Below, piece by piece: positions 24,890 to 37,877 of a stretch of DNA of 64,000 nucleotides. Each line of letters starts with the position of its first letter. Positions within the stretch are counted from its first letter, which is position 1. The notes beneath the pieces are model-generated. The model worked only from the letters and a program-made list of their open reading frames with translations. It was not told the DNA's origin and searched no databases. The DNA is from Chalara sp. BL73. Lineage: Eukaryota; Ascomycota; Leotiomycetes; Helotiales. Both the position numbers and the translations under genes were made by a program. The stretch is from positions 2,606,501-2,670,500 of the forward strand of contig CAKJVC010000010.1 of the NCBI GenBank assembly GCA_918026815.1, in the 5' to 3' direction.

Positions 24890-27565
24890 ATGCGGAAACA
24901 GGTAACCTTATCTGCTGACCGCATGTTTCCATCGCCTCCATTGTTCACACAGCCTTTCCGAAGCAACACTCAACAACATAGTAATTCTCCTAGTAATTCG
25001 CGGATAGAAAGCTGCGTTATGTCCGAGGGGCCAATCGACCTACTAGCGGAGAGTTTGTCCACTCACAAATCCCGCCCTTATCGCTCCCACCGGTTCCCTG
25101 CCTGTGACTTTTGTCGGCGTCGGAAAAGTCGCTGCACACGAGATGTCGACAATCTCCCCTGTCTGCTATGTCGCATGAGTGGAGTTGAGTGTACTAGGAA
25201 CGGCGCAGAGTCTACAGTAACAAATGAATCTGTGCCTGTCGTCCATCGCAGAAAGCGCCCCCGTGGGTCCCGCCCAGAGTTGCCGCCAGAGGACTCGCAT
25301 TCTCCTTCGGCAGCACAAGTTCATGATGGCTCGTTCGTGAATATTCATTTCTCCAATGCGCAGTCGCGATCACAGTTGCAAGGACACAGTCCTGAAGAGA
25401 TAATCCCCTCCCGAATGAAAATTTGTGGCCCGAGATCTCTTCCAACCCCGCAACAAGTTCAAAATCAAAATCAAAACCAAACGGGGCATATCGTCGGTCC
25501 GGCAGTTGCAAGAGATGTCCAGGTATTAGAGCAGTTTATGTCGCCAATATATGGCGGTCTAGTTGTGTCTTATTCACGACCGAATCCATACAGCATTTAT
25601 TCAGATGATCCGAAGCATCCAATTGTTTACTTAAAAGTTCCGCGGCAGCGAGTGGCTTCTTCTTTGGGGAATGGCTCGGCTGGCTTCAAACAGTATGAGA
25701 CAATTGAGAAGATATTAGAGCCTCTAGGAAGTGATTTGTTTAGTTTGTAGGTGTTCCTTTGCACTTTGGTGCTAGGTTTTGCTCTTGTTTTAGTAAATAC
25801 TGAGCAGTCGATAGATATTTTGACATCTTCCACCCTTCATTTCCCATCTTGGACGAAAAGACTGTGGTTGAGGCGTATCGGCATGGTAGCCTTCCTCATT
25901 CTCTCGTTTGTGAAATATATGCCTGCTCACTCATTTCTTGGAATACTTCTACAAATATCGAAATGACAAGTCGACCTAGGCCAGACATACGCTATATCTG
26001 GGAGCAAACTGTTAGCTCTTTGAATGACGAATTTACGGCTCCTGGATTTTCGACTGTATTAGCATGTATTTTGGACCTTTCCGGGCGGCCTACAACTTCA
26101 ATGACATATAACGCGATAAACATCGGTAGAGTTGTGGCGCTATCGAAGAGTCTTGGTCTCAACCAAGACCCTCAAAAATGGAGTCTTGACCAGCGACAGA
26201 AAGACCTTCGCACCAGGGCATGGTGGGGTGTTCTGATCCACGATTGGTGGTACGTCCCCACAGATCTTCCTCGGATATTCTAAGATTGTAAAGCACACAG
26301 CTGAAGTATAGCAGGGCAAGTCTGTCGCACGGCACTTCTCCACACATACACCCTACACAATTTGATGTTGAGATACCCGGACTTGATTCAAGTGTAACGA
26401 GCGCAGAGAAGGCCAATTCAAGACAGCAGGCGTCTGATCCTCGAACTGCCGGTGCCCATTGCTTTATCGCTTTATGCCAATTGACAGAGATTTTAGGCGA
26501 TATCCTACCTCTCATCTACAACACCAAGCGTGGAAAGCACCATGCTCCCAGAAAATCACTCCTTCGTATTGAGGCATCACTTGATGAATGGGAGGATAGC
26601 TTGCCAAACTGGCTAGATCCTAGGAGTCTAGAATTTCAGCGCGAGCTTCCTGGCGTCCTAAGTCTACAGCTTTCTGCTTTGGCAGTCAAAATATGTATTT
26701 GTAGAGTGTCACTGTTGGTGTGTTATGTGCAAAATCAATTCATAACTTCCGTCTCTCTAACAAAAGACAGGAGGCGTCCAAGTCAGACGAACGCGACGAT
26801 ATAGAAATGCGCCAATTCTATCAGTCTAGATGTCGAAAGGCTGCTAGAGCCGTTATTGAATTTGTCACATCGCTTCAACGACGCGACCTGGATGCGTTCT
26901 GGTTACCTTGTAAGTTAATAAGGTTAATTTTGTTCCAACGATAATTCTCAGAGGTTAAACAGCCTCACTACAAGACTCATATCATTTGTCGACCTGACTG
27001 AAAATACATAGATTCCGCATACCATTTTGCATCAGCAGCCACACTGATACTTCGATGCGCCTTAGAAGCGACGAGTGACGATACGGCTCGAGAGTGTGTG
27101 GCAAGTGCGCAGCTGTTGATCAGCCATCTACGTAAATTTAAAGATGAGTCCAATTGGGACTTATCCGGTGTATGTCTCTCCCAATGTGAGGAGGTGGTCC
27201 GACAAATGAGCGAAGGAACGGTTTTGGATTTTCGGCGTAGGCATGCACACAGCTCAGGCTCAGCCTCCACTCCGCGTGGTGCCCCATTCGGCTTAAATAA
27301 CGAGGATTTCGCTTGTTTGTCAGGTCCAAATAGATTTCAAAATGTAGAACCGCATTCAAGACAGCGGGCTGAGTTTCCTCAAGGCATTTCACAGGATGCA
27401 GCAGCTGCTGAAAGTCTGGCTGGTTTGGCCGGGCAAGGCAATGCGGCACCGCTGGGAGGTAGTGATATAGGAATGGAGAGTCAAGGACAATGGAATGACT
27501 TTTTGTTAGTGCCAGACTTGTGGCAGATGGATGGTTTCGACGAATATAGCAACTTTGTATTGTGA
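24890..27565 (+). CDS. Zn2Cys6 transcription factor
   Basis: A nuclear regulator with an N-terminal binuclear zinc cluster, CDFCRRRKSRC followed by CLLC and VEC, spaced C-x2-C-x6-C...C-x2-C-x6-C. It is followed by a basic stretch (HRRKRPRGSRP). After a Gln/Asn-rich linker comes the fungal-specific regulatory domain: YFDIFHPSFPILDEK, NIGRVVALSKSLGLNQDP, RTRAWWGVLIHDWW. Several introns separate the exons (near 25750-25815, 26250-26310, 26700-26770, 26905-27010). The C-terminus is Gly- and Gln-rich. The start could be ATG 24890 or the in-frame ATG near 25019; both precede the zinc cluster. It lies tail to tail with the permease at 27661-29352, 95 bp apart, and downstream of the esterase. Local control of these genes is plausible. 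Confidence 0.85.
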
Positions 27566-27660
27566 TCTACATTTAATACAGCGCTATAACACTAAACAAT
27601 AGTACGGGACTGTGGGAAACAAAAATAATTCGTTTCGAAACACTAAATTCCCAACGCCTT

Positions 27661-29352
27661 TTAATAGACGTATCTGAAATGTGGATTCTGTTCCGATATT
27701 AGCTGCTGCTTCGTCGAGCAATTTCTAGAACAATGGCTTACTTCGAAATCTGTCAAATCGCCGCCAACCTCCTCAATTGCATGCTCCTCCGTCTCAGTAA
27801 TGCCCCTCGCAGCGGCAGTCGCATCTCGGTTCTTGTTGCGCCTTATCAACAAGATCCTCAGAGTGATCGAGATAACAACCTGCGTGGCCGAGCATGAAAG
27901 AATAACAATGCAACCCGTAGGATACGTTGGGGATTCGCTCGACAAGAAGGCATGCGGCCCAATAATGTTGCCGGCACAGTACGCCATGAATACGATAGCT
28001 ACACCTGTGGTTCGCTTGGTGTAGCCACCCAAGTTTGTGGAGGGCATCTGCAGAGCGAGAACCAAGGAAGTTACGTACGAGCCAACGATATAGTAGCCAA
28101 AAAGCACGCCGACAAGATGCTTCGCGCGGTCTAGCTTCCAAATGAGGCAGATACCTAGCACGGTCGGGAAGAGATACATCACCATAACGATAGTTCGGAA
28201 GTTCCGGATACGCGAAGCGAGCCAGGTCCCGGACAGAATCCAAAAGACCTGAAATGCGCCTTGTGGTATACCGAGAACAGTCGTAAGCAGCGGATCCTTG
28301 ACAAGGCCCTTAATGATGAGTTTCCCGAAAGATGCGATTCCTCCATTGATGACTTCATTGAGCAGCATGAAGAGGGTTAGGAGCCAGACTTGCGGGTCCA
28401 GGAGTGCTTCTTTGATTTGGTACCATTTAATCTTGCGGTTAAGGATCCCAGTGCGACCGAGCTTGCCACGACCGATCAGCACAACTTTATCTTGAAGACT
28501 GAAGTGTTTCGCTGAGAGGATATCATCAGGAAGGATATAGAGCAAGAGAAATCCCCAAGCAATGGTGACACCACCGCAGATGAGGAAAATGGCCCGCCAG
28601 ACGGGGAAGGTGCGGATTTGGCCTATGGCATAGGTGATAAGTCCACCAGTCATGGACCCAACTCCGTTACAGGAGTAGAAAACTCCTGCCCTGAAGGGTT
28701 GTTCTTGACGAGTGTACCTATTTATTTGACCCCAATGTTAGGCCTAGTGCTAGGAATTCACTCTGCGGACGAGTGGAAACTAAAAAGTGGACATCACGTA
28801 CCACATACTGACAATCATCATGAAACAAGGAGTGATAGGGGCTTCAAAGACACCCAATAAAAAGCGGCAGATTGACAAACCAACAAAGTTTTTGCAAGAT
28901 GCTGTGATCATGAGGATAGATCCCCAAGAGATAACACAGCCAGACACAACTTTAGCCATTCTTGTCCTCTGCGCCAAATATGACCAAGGGTATTCTGCAG
29001 TGAGGTAGGCAAAGTAAAAGATACTTGCCAGCCAGCTGTATTGGTCACTGCTGATACCTGTGTCAGTGAACAAGTCGAAGACCGCCGAATAGGCGAGGGC
29101 TGACTTGTCGATGTATTGCAACACGTAGGTGCCAGCAAGCATTGGCAGTAGGATCAAGTCGATCTTGCGGACGAGTTTCTTGTTCAACTCTTTGTCAACA
29201 AGCAGCTCTTGGATGTACTCAGGCGTGAAGTTATGCTCGCGCAGAAAGATATCTGCCTCATCCAAGCTAGAGATTTCGCCAATTCCGAAATCGTTGACCT
29301 TGGTATCTGACGTGGTTTGCATCATGTCACTCTTTTCGGGCTTGTTGTCCAT
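27661..29352 (-). CDS. MFS transporter, Dal5/allantoate permease-like
   Basis: A second member of the anion:cation symporter branch, with start ATG 29352 and stop at 27661. Features from N to C are a cytosolic N-terminus ending KLVRKIDLILLPMLAGTYVL, then DKSALAYSAVF, AEYPWSYLAQR, CRFLLGVFEAPITPCF and MWYTRQEQPFRAGVFYSCNG across the first intron. That junction uses donor TG|GTACGTG and restores the family motif exactly. The C-terminal half has GKLIIKGL and LGGYTKRTTGVAIVFMAYCAGN, a strong Dal5-family signature. A second intron lies just before the last eight codons (NPHFRYVY). The gene looks intact. Its partner may be the adjacent regulator. Confidence 0.9.
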
Positions 29353-30159
29353 TTTGGATAATCGATGTTAAGACAAGAAGCAGGAAAATGGTGTAAAAGT
29401 TGGGAATATTGAGACTCAGGTTGCGACCATAAGAGAGCTGTTTGTCTCTAGTGGCCGTGGAATGTTGTTGCACATATATATGGACGCACAACAAGAGCTA
29501 AGCCAACGGCAGGAAAGATAAAGTATAAATTGTACTTATCTCGCTCTCAGATAACGACGGAGTAGTTGTGGGGATGGAGGCCCCAGGTATTGCATTCGAT
29601 ATGCACTCCATACAGGCTCGACGGGGCAATGACACTGAATACGAGTCGGCAAACATCGGAAAACTTCCCTATCCAGCTTGGTGTCGGCTTACCCGTACCC
29701 ATGCGACCGGCAAAACTTCGGCTGATGCACAAACTGCATTCCCCTCTTCAACCGACCTCTCTCCCTCTCTTTGAGCATACCCACCACCGCCATGCCGAAG
29801 CTATCTGAAAAACGTAATACGTTGTCAATACACTGCTGATACTAATACATTAGGAGAATCATTATAAGCGCTATGTTACTACTCTTGAAGTTGATCGGAG
29901 GACAGCTTCACATCACATAGCTCACCCAACTTCACTTTACTTTGGAAACATATTCCTAATGCATTGCCAATGCTCAAATTGATTACCATCGACGGAAGCG
30001 CGGCGAGGGAGTTGCCTCGGTGTGTTGCACCGAATATACCTATGCAAACTGTCAGACAAATTGTATAGTCTATGAAGTTGACGGTCAAATAAGGCATACA
30101 AATTTGACTGTAGAACTAGGCCAATAGGCTTGGCCGTTCGACGCGAACCGCCGTGAACC
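29353..30159. other. Upstream region of the permease; no gene recognised
   Basis: The left part is the permease promoter. The minus-strand frame 29879-30097 has some hydrophobic character and could be further debris of the neighbouring transporter pseudogene, but no motif supports it. Confidence 0.4.
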
Positions 30160-31125
30160 GCCGTGAACAGTCATTTTGTTCATGGTCGAAGTTTCACTTA
30201 CCACAACTGCAAAGATGTACAAGCTAACGCTGGGACCAATAGCATTTCTGGAGCACAACATCACCATACGTATTGGCTATGCGGGTATAACAGCTTGTAA
30301 AGGCCCACGCCACTGATCCGCGATGAAAACTGGAAATACGCGGCCTACGGCACCTACGCCATTCGTGATCAGGAGCGGACTCACTAATCCGGAGTAGTTG
30401 AACCCAACCACACAGCGACTGTAGGAGTCGATACTAGAAATTGTAAACGCATGGCCGTTCGATTGATCGATGATTATTGGGGTGGGAGGACCCATGGCTT
30501 GACGCAAATTAACTCACCAGTAGAATTTAAAGTACACTACTCAGAGATCCTAACCTTTTAATAAGAATAGTACTGCAACAGCATAGTGGAATAACCCAGG
30601 AAGAATGCCCAAATTGCGAAAAGCGTGCATGGCGTCTCCTTGAACGCCTGGCACTCAACTATTGGGGTGATCAGACGCGGCGAGGCTCTCGTTTTGCTGA
30701 GATTACTAGTAACTAGTAGAATTGCTAACTGCATAAATGTTATGCTTTAAGTACTTGGCTTCTGTAAGACTTGTGAAAGTGCCAATGGAGAATAGCACGA
30801 AAACCTGCATCGATCCGATCCAACCGGTATCAGACGGAGGACTCGGGCGACTGGAAGAATAGTATGTTTGGGATATTCCGAAAGAGTTTGTGGTAACCCC
30901 TGTGTTGGAGACAACAAGGCGGACCACAGCAACGTTCAACTAGGCAAGCAAGCATCCGTCGAGAGGTGGACCTAAAGCTGCCGTTGAAGCTTTAGTATAT
31001 ACCCATAGCCTCTCTCGTGAGCCTCCCACCTCGTTTGATTCCTCCTCAATGTCAGGGCCCGACGTGAATGGTATTCGAAACTTCCAACAGAAAAGCTGCG
31101 GGAATGGCATTTTCAAGATCTGTTG
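30160..31125 (-). pseudogene. Decayed monocarboxylate-transporter-like MFS gene
   Basis: Minus-strand fragments follow the order of fungal MCT-family transporters. They are PPLDGC..A just before 30939, a premature TAG where the family has Trp (LA*LNVAVV), then VTTNSFGISQTYY and WIGSMQVFVLFSIGTFTS. The mid-protein block ECQAFKETPCTLFAIWAFFL follows, then SPLLITNGVGAVGRVFPVFI. A large part of the first half, the helices after GTFTS, is missing, and several stops and frame changes separate the rest. The premature TAG is consistent with a G-to-A transition. I conclude internal deletion plus point decay. Confidence 0.6.
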
Positions 31126-31212
31126 TGCAGCCTGTATAAATAGGGAAGATATGTAGAATGTGATATAGAAATTCGTATTAACCGAGCAGAAGTAACATAA
31201 AGAGGATTGCAT

Positions 31213-31868
31213 CTAGCCAAAAATGTTTGCATGCTTATCAAAGTGCCTGCGCTCTCAACCACGGCTGGATGAAGTAATTCCAGCGGCGGATTTGGCTAGC
31301 AAAAGCATTCTTGATCTACTGTAATCTTCCTAGAATGATGCAAGGTATTCAGAAATAACAGTGTCTGAAATGGTAATAATGACGGCTGTCACACTTTTTT
31401 GTCGGGAAACTGTTTTCCGCCGGAAACTATTGCTGGAACGACGCTGCGACGGGCAAAGTCGCCAAGTAGAAAGCAGCGCCCTAGTAGCATTTTTTGATTC
31501 GTCGATCTAGGTATCTCGGTCAATTCGCTTGTACTCCGCGGAAGGATCGTCTGGAGCCTTTCCTGTCTCCTTGAGCAAGACGGTCAAATTTACTCTTCCC
31601 CTTAGAATGGAGGGACCAAGACTCAACGGGGACACTAAGGTGATCTCTCGCATCCTCCAACCATAAACGGATGGCTGTTGATTCGCTCGGTTTTGTTGGG
31701 GCACTCTTCAATGTCCAAAACTCGGTAGATCGCGAAGATACCTATAAAACTCACGATTTCTCCTCCGGCTTACCCCTCCATCTTCTATAAAACTATAAAC
31801 AGTCTCCTTCCTTTCGCCCCATTCATAACCAATACAGGAATATAGGTTCAATCGCTTTCGGGGCAAAA
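31213..31868. other. Promoter region of the ACC deaminase gene
   Basis: No coding motif. The minus-strand frames over 31507-31956 are shadows or chance. Confidence 0.45.
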
Positions 31869-32962
31869 ATGTCAACAGTAAAACTTCCAGAACCTTTCGC
31901 CAGTATCCCAAAGGAAAATTTCCTTTTCGGGCCCTCGCCAATCCAATATCTGCCACTAATCACAAAAGCGCTTGGCGGAAAAGTTGGTGTTTATGCAAAA
32001 CGGGAGGACTGTAATTCCGGCCTGGCTTTCGGTGGAAACAAGGTTCGCAAATTAGAGTATGCAGTTCCAACTCCACACCCACATGAATACTCTTAATATT
32101 CTTTAACAGGTATTTTGGCCCTGCAGCTGTGGAGTCAGGCGCGGATACACTCGTAAGCATCGGAGGCGTTCAATCTAACCACACTCGTGCCGTTGCGGCC
32201 ATTGCAGTCAAACTCGGGCTGAAGTCGGCACTGGTACAAGAGAAATGGGTGGATTGGGAGGACCCTGTATACACAAAAGCTGGAAATATCCAACTATCAC
32301 GCCTAATGGGTGCAGATTCACGTCTTGACCCCTCGCCATTTGGAATCGAGCACAAAGATAGTTTAAAGAACCTGACGCAAGAAATCCTCGATAAAGGGGG
32401 CAAGCCATACTATATCCCAGCGGGTGCTTCGGATCATCCATTAGGTGGACTTGGTTTCGCCAGATGGGCGTTTGAGGTTGAGGAGCAGGAGAAGGAACAA
32501 GGCGTCTTCTTTGACACCATCATCGTCTGTGCGGTTACGGGTTCCACTATGGCTGGCATGGTGGCTGGTTTTAAGCTCGCCCAGAAGAACGGCTCGCGGC
32601 CGCGAAAAGTTATTGGTATTGACGCATCGGCCAAAGTACAGCAGACATTCGATCAGATTCTGCGCATCGCAAAGGCTACCGGAGTGAAGATTGGACTGAA
32701 GGAGGACGATATCACCGAGAACGACATTATCTTGGATGACAGGTATCACGCCGGATGCTACGGTATTCCTGACAAGCAAACTATCGATGCAATCAAGTTT
32801 GGTGCTTCAACAGAGGCATTCATTACGGATCCTGTCTATGAAGGAAAGAGCTTAGCTGGAATGATGGATATAATTCGAAAGGGAGAGCTACTAGAAGGCA
32901 GCAATGTATTGTACGCACATCTTGGAGGTCAACTGGCTCTCAATGCGTACACTTCCATGTAA
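31869..32962 (+). CDS. 1-aminocyclopropane-1-carboxylate (ACC) deaminase
   Basis: A PLP enzyme of the tryptophan-synthase-beta fold (type II) that converts ACC, the plant ethylene precursor, to 2-oxobutyrate and ammonia. One 53-nt intron (32057-32109) interrupts codon 63; the spliced product has 346 residues, normal for the family. The N-terminus ([20 protein letters not shown]) and the PLP-lysine motif [11 protein letters not shown], with Lys58 as likely Schiff-base residue, are conserved, as are [38 protein letters not shown] and the C-terminal [14 protein letters not shown]-cysteine desulfhydrase is the close alternative, but the overall pattern matches fungal ACC deaminase. The gene stands alone, beside a dead transporter gene. 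Confidence 0.9.
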
Positions 32963-35900
32963 TTTCTTGTTTTACCACAAACAAAAAATAGATTGATTAG
33001 CACCGATATCTCCACCTGGAAACTATTTTGAGGTTGCCTCTGCTTTCGGTGCAGGCATTATTGTACACGGGCACCTCTATCAACAGGGATATCAGCCGAT
33101 ACACAGCTTAGTTAAGGCTAAAGGAGCTGAGTATATTAAATAAATGAAATCAATATTTCCAGTGATAGATGGTACATCACTGGCCATCAAAAATGCCAGC
33201 ACTCTCCCAATCTCCTCGGTTTCTTCCATTCTTTAGAGACAAATCCCTGCGCTAGACTTGACTGGATCGGCCAGCCCAAGAATAGTTACCTTGTCGAAGT
33301 CTGAGCTCGAATGAATCCGCTACTTTTCGACGATTGGTATGATGTTTTCAACATTTGACAGAGAGCTTACTGCAGAAGGCAGTCGACACGAAATCTAGTG
33401 GTTGAATAGTATTTGGCTTCCAATGGTCTCAATATCCCAAAATTACTTGAAGATGTTATTGGATGAATACTGGGTAATAATATATCTAAGAAATTTTGAA
33501 AGCGGCAAGGGGCTGCAAGATACCACATAAATTATACATTTTTTGTATCGCAAAAAAGTCTGAAGTTATATGACTTGCATTACTACGATATCTCTCCTCA
33601 CATAGCTAGGTCATAAGAAGCAATCCTCTCATCCTACACTCTCGAGAGAATTCTATTATAACCTTCTAACAATCTCTAGTACGATATAATACTAATCCGA
33701 TAGGGAAGCTATTTAGCGCCAAGCACGCCTCTGATAGGTAGTGGAGGGGCAGGCCAGGACGGCGGGGGCATGGCTGCCCGAACGTTCGACCAGATCACCG
33801 TCAAGTGTATTGCATTACGCTGTACTTACTCATAGTGCCACGGACTCGCAATAAAAACTCCCATATCATCAAATTTCAGAGGATTAATGCCGGTATTTCA
33901 ACGCAACTGCGGCTGATCGTTAACCAATCTGGCTCAGTGTGTGAAATAGTATTTCTCGAGATATATCGACCTCTAAAATCAATACTATTCACCGCGCAAT
34001 ATGAGATCTGAAATTTGTATACGCACTACAAGCAAATTTGCAATCTTATATTATATCGTACTATATTGCGATATATTACAATACTAACTTTATATAAAGC
34101 TATTGCTAAATTAGTAGTAATATCACGTGGCTATTCGATATGTGATTTTAGTAAGTAGCTGGGACTGACACATGATTCTGATAAGTGAAGCTCTTGAAGC
34201 GAAATATAATAAAGTATATTTGATATTGATATTTGGACCATATAGCAAAAAAGTACTTTTTTGCTAAAGTTCAGTACTTTTCTAAGCTATATATAGTATA
34301 TTACTTACGTGACAAAACGACTACCTGGCCTTGGCACCGTATTTTGTATTCTTGCCAATATGATATAAGATTCAATTTCTATACTAATATTGGTGTAGTA
34401 TCAAAAAATCGATCTCAGATGTCTCGAGACTCGATATTACTAGATACTGCGATACTATTACACACACTAATATGGCTGTAGATGCACACCAGTCGCAACT
34501 TCAAACACGCGGGAAGGTTTAATTTGGGCCATCATGCTCTGGTTATTGCGATCCTATAATTAAACCTCTGGCCAATAAGTCCTATTTCCGGCCCAAGTTC
34601 TCTCTGTGTCACGGGACCCCATCCCTGTATTTACGTCATTCTCTCTTTCCCTCAACCAAATCAATCACACTACAATAAAACCGAGCTATATTATTTGGTC
34701 CTACTCCCTGACACCCTGGCACTGAGTGACAAGCCCGTTTGTAACATCCCCCGAACCATAACTAAAATCTTCTTTTTCAGTTTGCCATGCTAACTACGTG
34801 CAGGCCTACCACTCCATCTAGATTAGTAGTGAAATCCGTTAAGGTGTTCCTTCTTTTAGCTAGACCGCTGCCGCCTAGGCCTAGATCGAGCCTATTGCGA
34901 AGTCGACAAATAACAAGGGCCTTGTTCCTTTTCCTGGCGTCGACATACAAATTGTAACAAGAGAAAAAATATTCCTTCAAGGTTTTACTGCGGTCGCCAG
35001 AGCCATCCTTTATGCTATCGGCCTTATTTATCAATTGAAAAGGATTAAGGCGGAAATGGCGGATCGGGTGAGTTTTCTATTTGTTTGGGTTATCTTTCAT
35101 CAACTCGAGGATGTTGTGTAATAGCTGTCCGTACCATCCATCGGTGGCGCCTCCCATGCGCAGTAAGAGGGTTGGTTGCTACGACCTTTCACTCTTTGAA
35201 CATATGTGCAAAGCGACTAAACTTTATTGTATCTGCAACAGGGAAAGTTGTACCGCCGTATACTCCGATATCGTTTGTTTTGGGGCGGACATCATTATCA
35301 ATAGCGGTGGTTGCTTCTTGTTAAGAAAATCGGTTTCTTTGTAAGTGGTGTGCCGGTTTCCACTTGACCTAGTGTCGCTCTATGATAAAGGTTCGACGGC
35401 GGCAATTGAGCCACCAGTGGCGGTTGCGCTGGCGCTGCTACTTGAAGTTGGCGTGCCGGCATTGGGTTTACTAGCTAGCGGCGTTATTAATAGTTCCTAT
35501 TCACTTCTGCATTGCAGATACGAGACTTTAGAGAGGAAAAGACATCGCATTTAAAGAGGTCTAAGCCCCCGCTAAGTAGCTATGCTGACTAACTGCATAG
35601 TGCTCTATGTGACACTACGCTACGTTCATGAGTGACCTGATCAAATTGCCGAGGTGCGCAAGGCCTCTTCCTAGGAGCTGCTCTCTCTTAAACAGTTGGT
35701 GAACTTGCGCCAGGTATTGACTGTGACTATGGAGGAACTATTCCTTTAAGTGCTTCCCCCGGTCCCCGCCTAGAGCCTGATCCGAGTATAGGGCTCGGCG
35801 CTCTAGATGAAGCTTTGCGCCTCCCTTCAGCCCTGTTAAATGATGTTGTTCGTGAGGTTACTTAGACTCTTGCTTTGTCTTCGGCCTATACTTCCCAGAC

Positions 35901-36060
35901 TAACGTGACGTCCGCCTGCCACGCTGGCTTGGTGTAGACTCCTGAGGTGTCGTTTCTAACTCATTTTTTTGCTTACTTGAGAGTTTAAGGAGGTCTAACA
36001 GCGATAGTCTAAACGACGACCTAGCTTGGTTTAGTGGAGTAGAATAGGCTTCCTTTCTTC
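32963..36060. other. Long gene-poor AT-rich stretch
   Basis: No gene recognised. The part around 34000-34480 is especially AT-rich. Frames between 34777 and 35554 look like the remains of something coding but give no recognisable family. With the relic to the right, decayed retroelement internal sequence is possible but not shown. Confidence 0.4.
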
Positions 36061-36350
36061 GACTCCTCCTGTCACGAAACTAAATACTTGCGCTTAGAAA
36101 GTTATAGCAGGGTTCCATTACGAGAATACTAAACTAAGGAAAGAAGGTGGAGCTCGAAAGGATCTCCCTCGGAAATAAGTCGGGGTCACCTGTCACCAGT
36201 CCTGAACAGGTATAGTGATCACGTGCTAACAATGTGACAAATTTTACCTTCCACTGTAATCTCTGATATCGTGAAGGGGAGGGTTTGAGTGGTGGTCCGT
36301 TCCTAAGAAGTCGTCTTCTTCTATCGTGTCTCAATAATATTTTCCAAATC
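36061..36350. mobile_element. LTR-retroelement-like relic
   Basis: The block around 36070-36130, with the core ACTTGCGCTTAGAAAGTTAT, is clearly similar by eye to 53340-53410, with the core ACTTGCGCTTAGAAAACTAT. Both are followed by CACGTG-containing sequence and then AT-rich tails. Two dispersed, diverged copies of a non-coding repeat suggest LTR or solo-LTR remains. No tRNA primer site or target duplication was established. Confidence 0.4.
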
Positions 36351-37877
36351 TGTTAATAATGTTTTCTTCGGCTTGGTTTTGGGTCCTGCCTCAATCTTTC
36401 CAAAGCTGCTGTTGCCTCGTAAAGGACCTCGAATGGTTTATGCTCCCTCTTTCTTATTGGTAGAGGTTCTAACTTAGCATTTACCCCGTGTTGTCATTCT
36501 CCTTCTGTGGGATTTAGAGTGGGGTGGGGATAGAGCTAAGTGTAGCAAACCAGGAGAGGATTTTGAACTGCCGACCTTCGCATTGTTAAAGAGATGGCAC
36601 TAGACATAATTGACGCTTCGAAACAGCGTGTCGATTGGGATACCAGCTAGTTCGCTTAGTAGCGAAGTGACACGCCGGTGTCCTTTATGCTTTGCCCTAG
36701 CCTGGTATATGACTCGTAGCTATACGGGTATTTCCGTTTTCTCTGTGGCGGCGAACTCGAATTTTTCGAATAAGTTCGTAAGAAGTGTAGAAAGTTCGTC
36801 AAATCCACACCTCTTTTGAATGATTAGCGCGGACATAGTGTTGAGTACGGGATTGTCGGAGTGTTTTGAGAGATGCTCCCCTTTATGTACCGTCTTTAAG
36901 TACCGTCCACGTTTTGTAATTTAAAGTTTGTCATGTAAATTTATGTCTTTTTCGTAATAAAGCTGACAGTTGCTAAATATTAACAGCAATTTTTATCCTG
37001 CTATTTTAAATGTTATGTCCTTTCATTAATAGATACTGCAATTTCTTTAATGTTATTGATTTAAAAAAAATTAAAAAATTCATGACCAAGTGCAACCCGC
37101 CATAAACTGTACGCCTATTTGTGGCTGAAAGTTTAAAAAAACGTCAAATTGGCGAGGGCTTAACCCACCATAAACTGTACGCTAACTTGTGGCTGAAAGT
37201 TTAAAAAACGTCAAATTAGCGAAGGCTTAACCCACGTGGTTGTCCGTTTCCCTGCTAGCGAAGCCATCCCAACCGGACATCAAATAGGTCGCTTAGCCTC
37301 CGCTTAGAAGTCTTAGCGTCGCTGTACAGCATGTTAATTTGTTCATCATGCAAGTATGGAGGAAAACGTGGCTTTCAAGGCGCAATTGTGGAAATGAAAA
37401 GTCGCGGGAGGCTTTGTCCGTGATCGCAAGATATCAATTGCCTAGCCGACACCAGTCAGCAGCATTTCGGCCTTTCGGAGAAGCAAGATATAGTAGTGTA
37501 TCTTAGTCTCTTAGCGCATTATTATTACGCATTAGGTTGTTGATACGACATTTATGGCGTATATGCCTGGGTATCTGACCTTTTAATTCCGTGCTGATTT
37601 ATCCCTCGGTTTCCCGCTTCTACGTTCGGCGGCTTACCACAGAGTAACCATAAAGTGATGGCACTTTTAATTCGCAACCTAGGGAAAATATCCACGTTTT
37701 CCCAAGTCTGGATGCTAAGGATAAGACGCGGCAAGAAAGCTTATTATATGGATGTGAACTTGCCGATTTCAGCAGATTTCGCAGCTATATGTAGATAGGA
37801 ATGTGCCCTTAAACTGGTCGATTTCAACTCTGTAGTGAAGCAATCTTGTGCCAAACAACAACAGCTACTCATTAACA
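36351..37877. other. Gene-free stretch upstream of the GH74 gene
   Basis: Contains the tandem repeat at 37095-37235 and otherwise nothing recognisable. The last few hundred bases should include the promoter of the GH74 gene. Confidence 0.45.
37095..37235. repeat. Tandem repeat, about 67-68 bp, 2.1 copies
   Basis: Units start with ACCCRCCATAAACTGTACGC at 37095 and 37163, and a partial third copy (ACCCAC) starts at 37230. The copies differ at several positions. No function is evident. Confidence 0.8.

Noticed and set aside
36500..36605. tRNA-like sequence on the minus strand (B-box-like GTTCAAAATCC, Val-like loop)
   Set aside because: The anticodon and T stems do not pair and no A box or acceptor stem is found, so at best it is a chance or heavily decayed match.
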